This document shows, piece after piece, positions 63,731 through 64,000 of a stretch of DNA of 64,000 bases. Origin of the DNA: Cordylochernes scorpioides (lineage: Eukaryota; Arthropoda; Arachnida; Pseudoscorpiones; Chernetidae); contig CP092871.1 of NCBI GenBank assembly GCA_030710605.1, positions 72,631,171 through 72,695,170 of the forward strand, in the 5' to 3' direction. Below the pieces are notes generated by a model, which worked only from the letters and a program-made list of their open reading frames with translations, made no database searches and was not told the DNA's origin. Within the stretch, counting starts at the first letter, position 1, and each line of letters begins with the position of its first letter. Position numbers and translations under genes: made by a program.

Positions 63731-64000
63731 ACACACGTCATGGACAAAACTTAAGGAAGTTGTACCTTTTAGCATGTATATCAGGATTCAGATAATAACT
63801 CTGAAACATATTACAGCTACCTTTATTGAAGACACACGAGATAACCAATATACACTCATAGACAAAACTTAAATAAGTTGTACCTTTTAGCATGTATATC
63901 AGGATTCAGATAATAACTCTGAAACATATTACAGCGACCTTTATTGAAGACACACAAGATAACCAAGTATGAACAAAATTGCCTCTGTCTCCTTAAAAAA
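63731..64000 (-). mobile_element. TIR MITE (copy 7) with a tandem 118-bp duplication, cut by the window end
   Basis: 'atggacaaaacttaaggaag' at 63739 and 'atagacaaaacttaaataag' at about 63857 begin two head-to-tail copies of the roughly 118-bp half. The second continues into 'gaacaaaattgcctctgtc' of a full element and leaves the window. Same half and same junction type as at 25611-27382, in the opposite orientation. Confidence 0.8.

Overview
This is an AT-rich eukaryotic window dominated by transposable elements. I see no complete host gene, rRNA or tRNA gene. The mix of young Copia, BEL/Pao and Gypsy-type LTR elements, a LINE, tRNA-derived SINEs, DD37D mariner transposases, Helitrons and many MITEs points to an animal, most likely an arthropod (a small crustacean such as a copepod would fit). 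That placement is inference; nothing in the sequence fixes the species.

Layout. 1-6.5 kb: dispersed repeats, a 4-unit ~140-bp repeat, a short non-autonomous Helitron (3404-3816) and a 111-bp satellite of about 16 units (4659-6488). 6970-10603: a 5'-truncated LINE on the minus strand with a 13-bp target-site duplication (TSD) and an open endonuclease/reverse-transcriptase frame. 11-13.6 kb: two tRNA-derived SINEs with TSDs and one MITE. 14014-18695: an apparently intact Copia element with 231-bp LTRs, 5-bp TSD and an open polyprotein. 19-20.5 kb: a decayed mariner carrying a nested retroposon. 20774-25179: a BEL/Pao element with 373-bp LTRs and 5-bp TSD whose open frame has lost most of RT, RNase H and the integrase N-terminus. 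25.5-27.4 kb: a 118-bp satellite grown from half of a MITE. 27.8-28.7 kb: a GC-rich block with a 55-bp tandem repeat and an unrecognised frame. 32.9-33.1 kb: one possible host exon (Ig-like). 33-41 kb: fold-back elements, a dead mariner, palindromic MITEs with a conserved RNA-like core, LINE 3' fragments, solo LTRs and a second Helitron. 41229-42427: a Helitron with an internal 73-bp minisatellite. 45.6-49.4 kb: a piggyBac-type MITE, a SINE-like element, a nearly intact DD37D mariner, a third SINE, a solo LTR and a LINE fragment. 49885-60684: a 10.8-kb tandem LTR-internal-LTR-internal-LTR array of a decayed Gypsy-type element. 60.8-64 kb: a pogo-type MITE, a Gypsy pol relic and MITE copies, one again expanding in tandem at the window edge.

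Autonomous elements (LINE, Copia, mariner) lie among non-autonomous ones that presumably use such machinery (SINEs, MITEs, short Helitrons, deleted BEL and Gypsy elements). Near-identical LTR pairs and clean TSDs indicate recent activity. Several tandem arrays here contain transposon-like sequence: one is half a MITE, one sits inside a Helitron and one is a reiterated LTR element.
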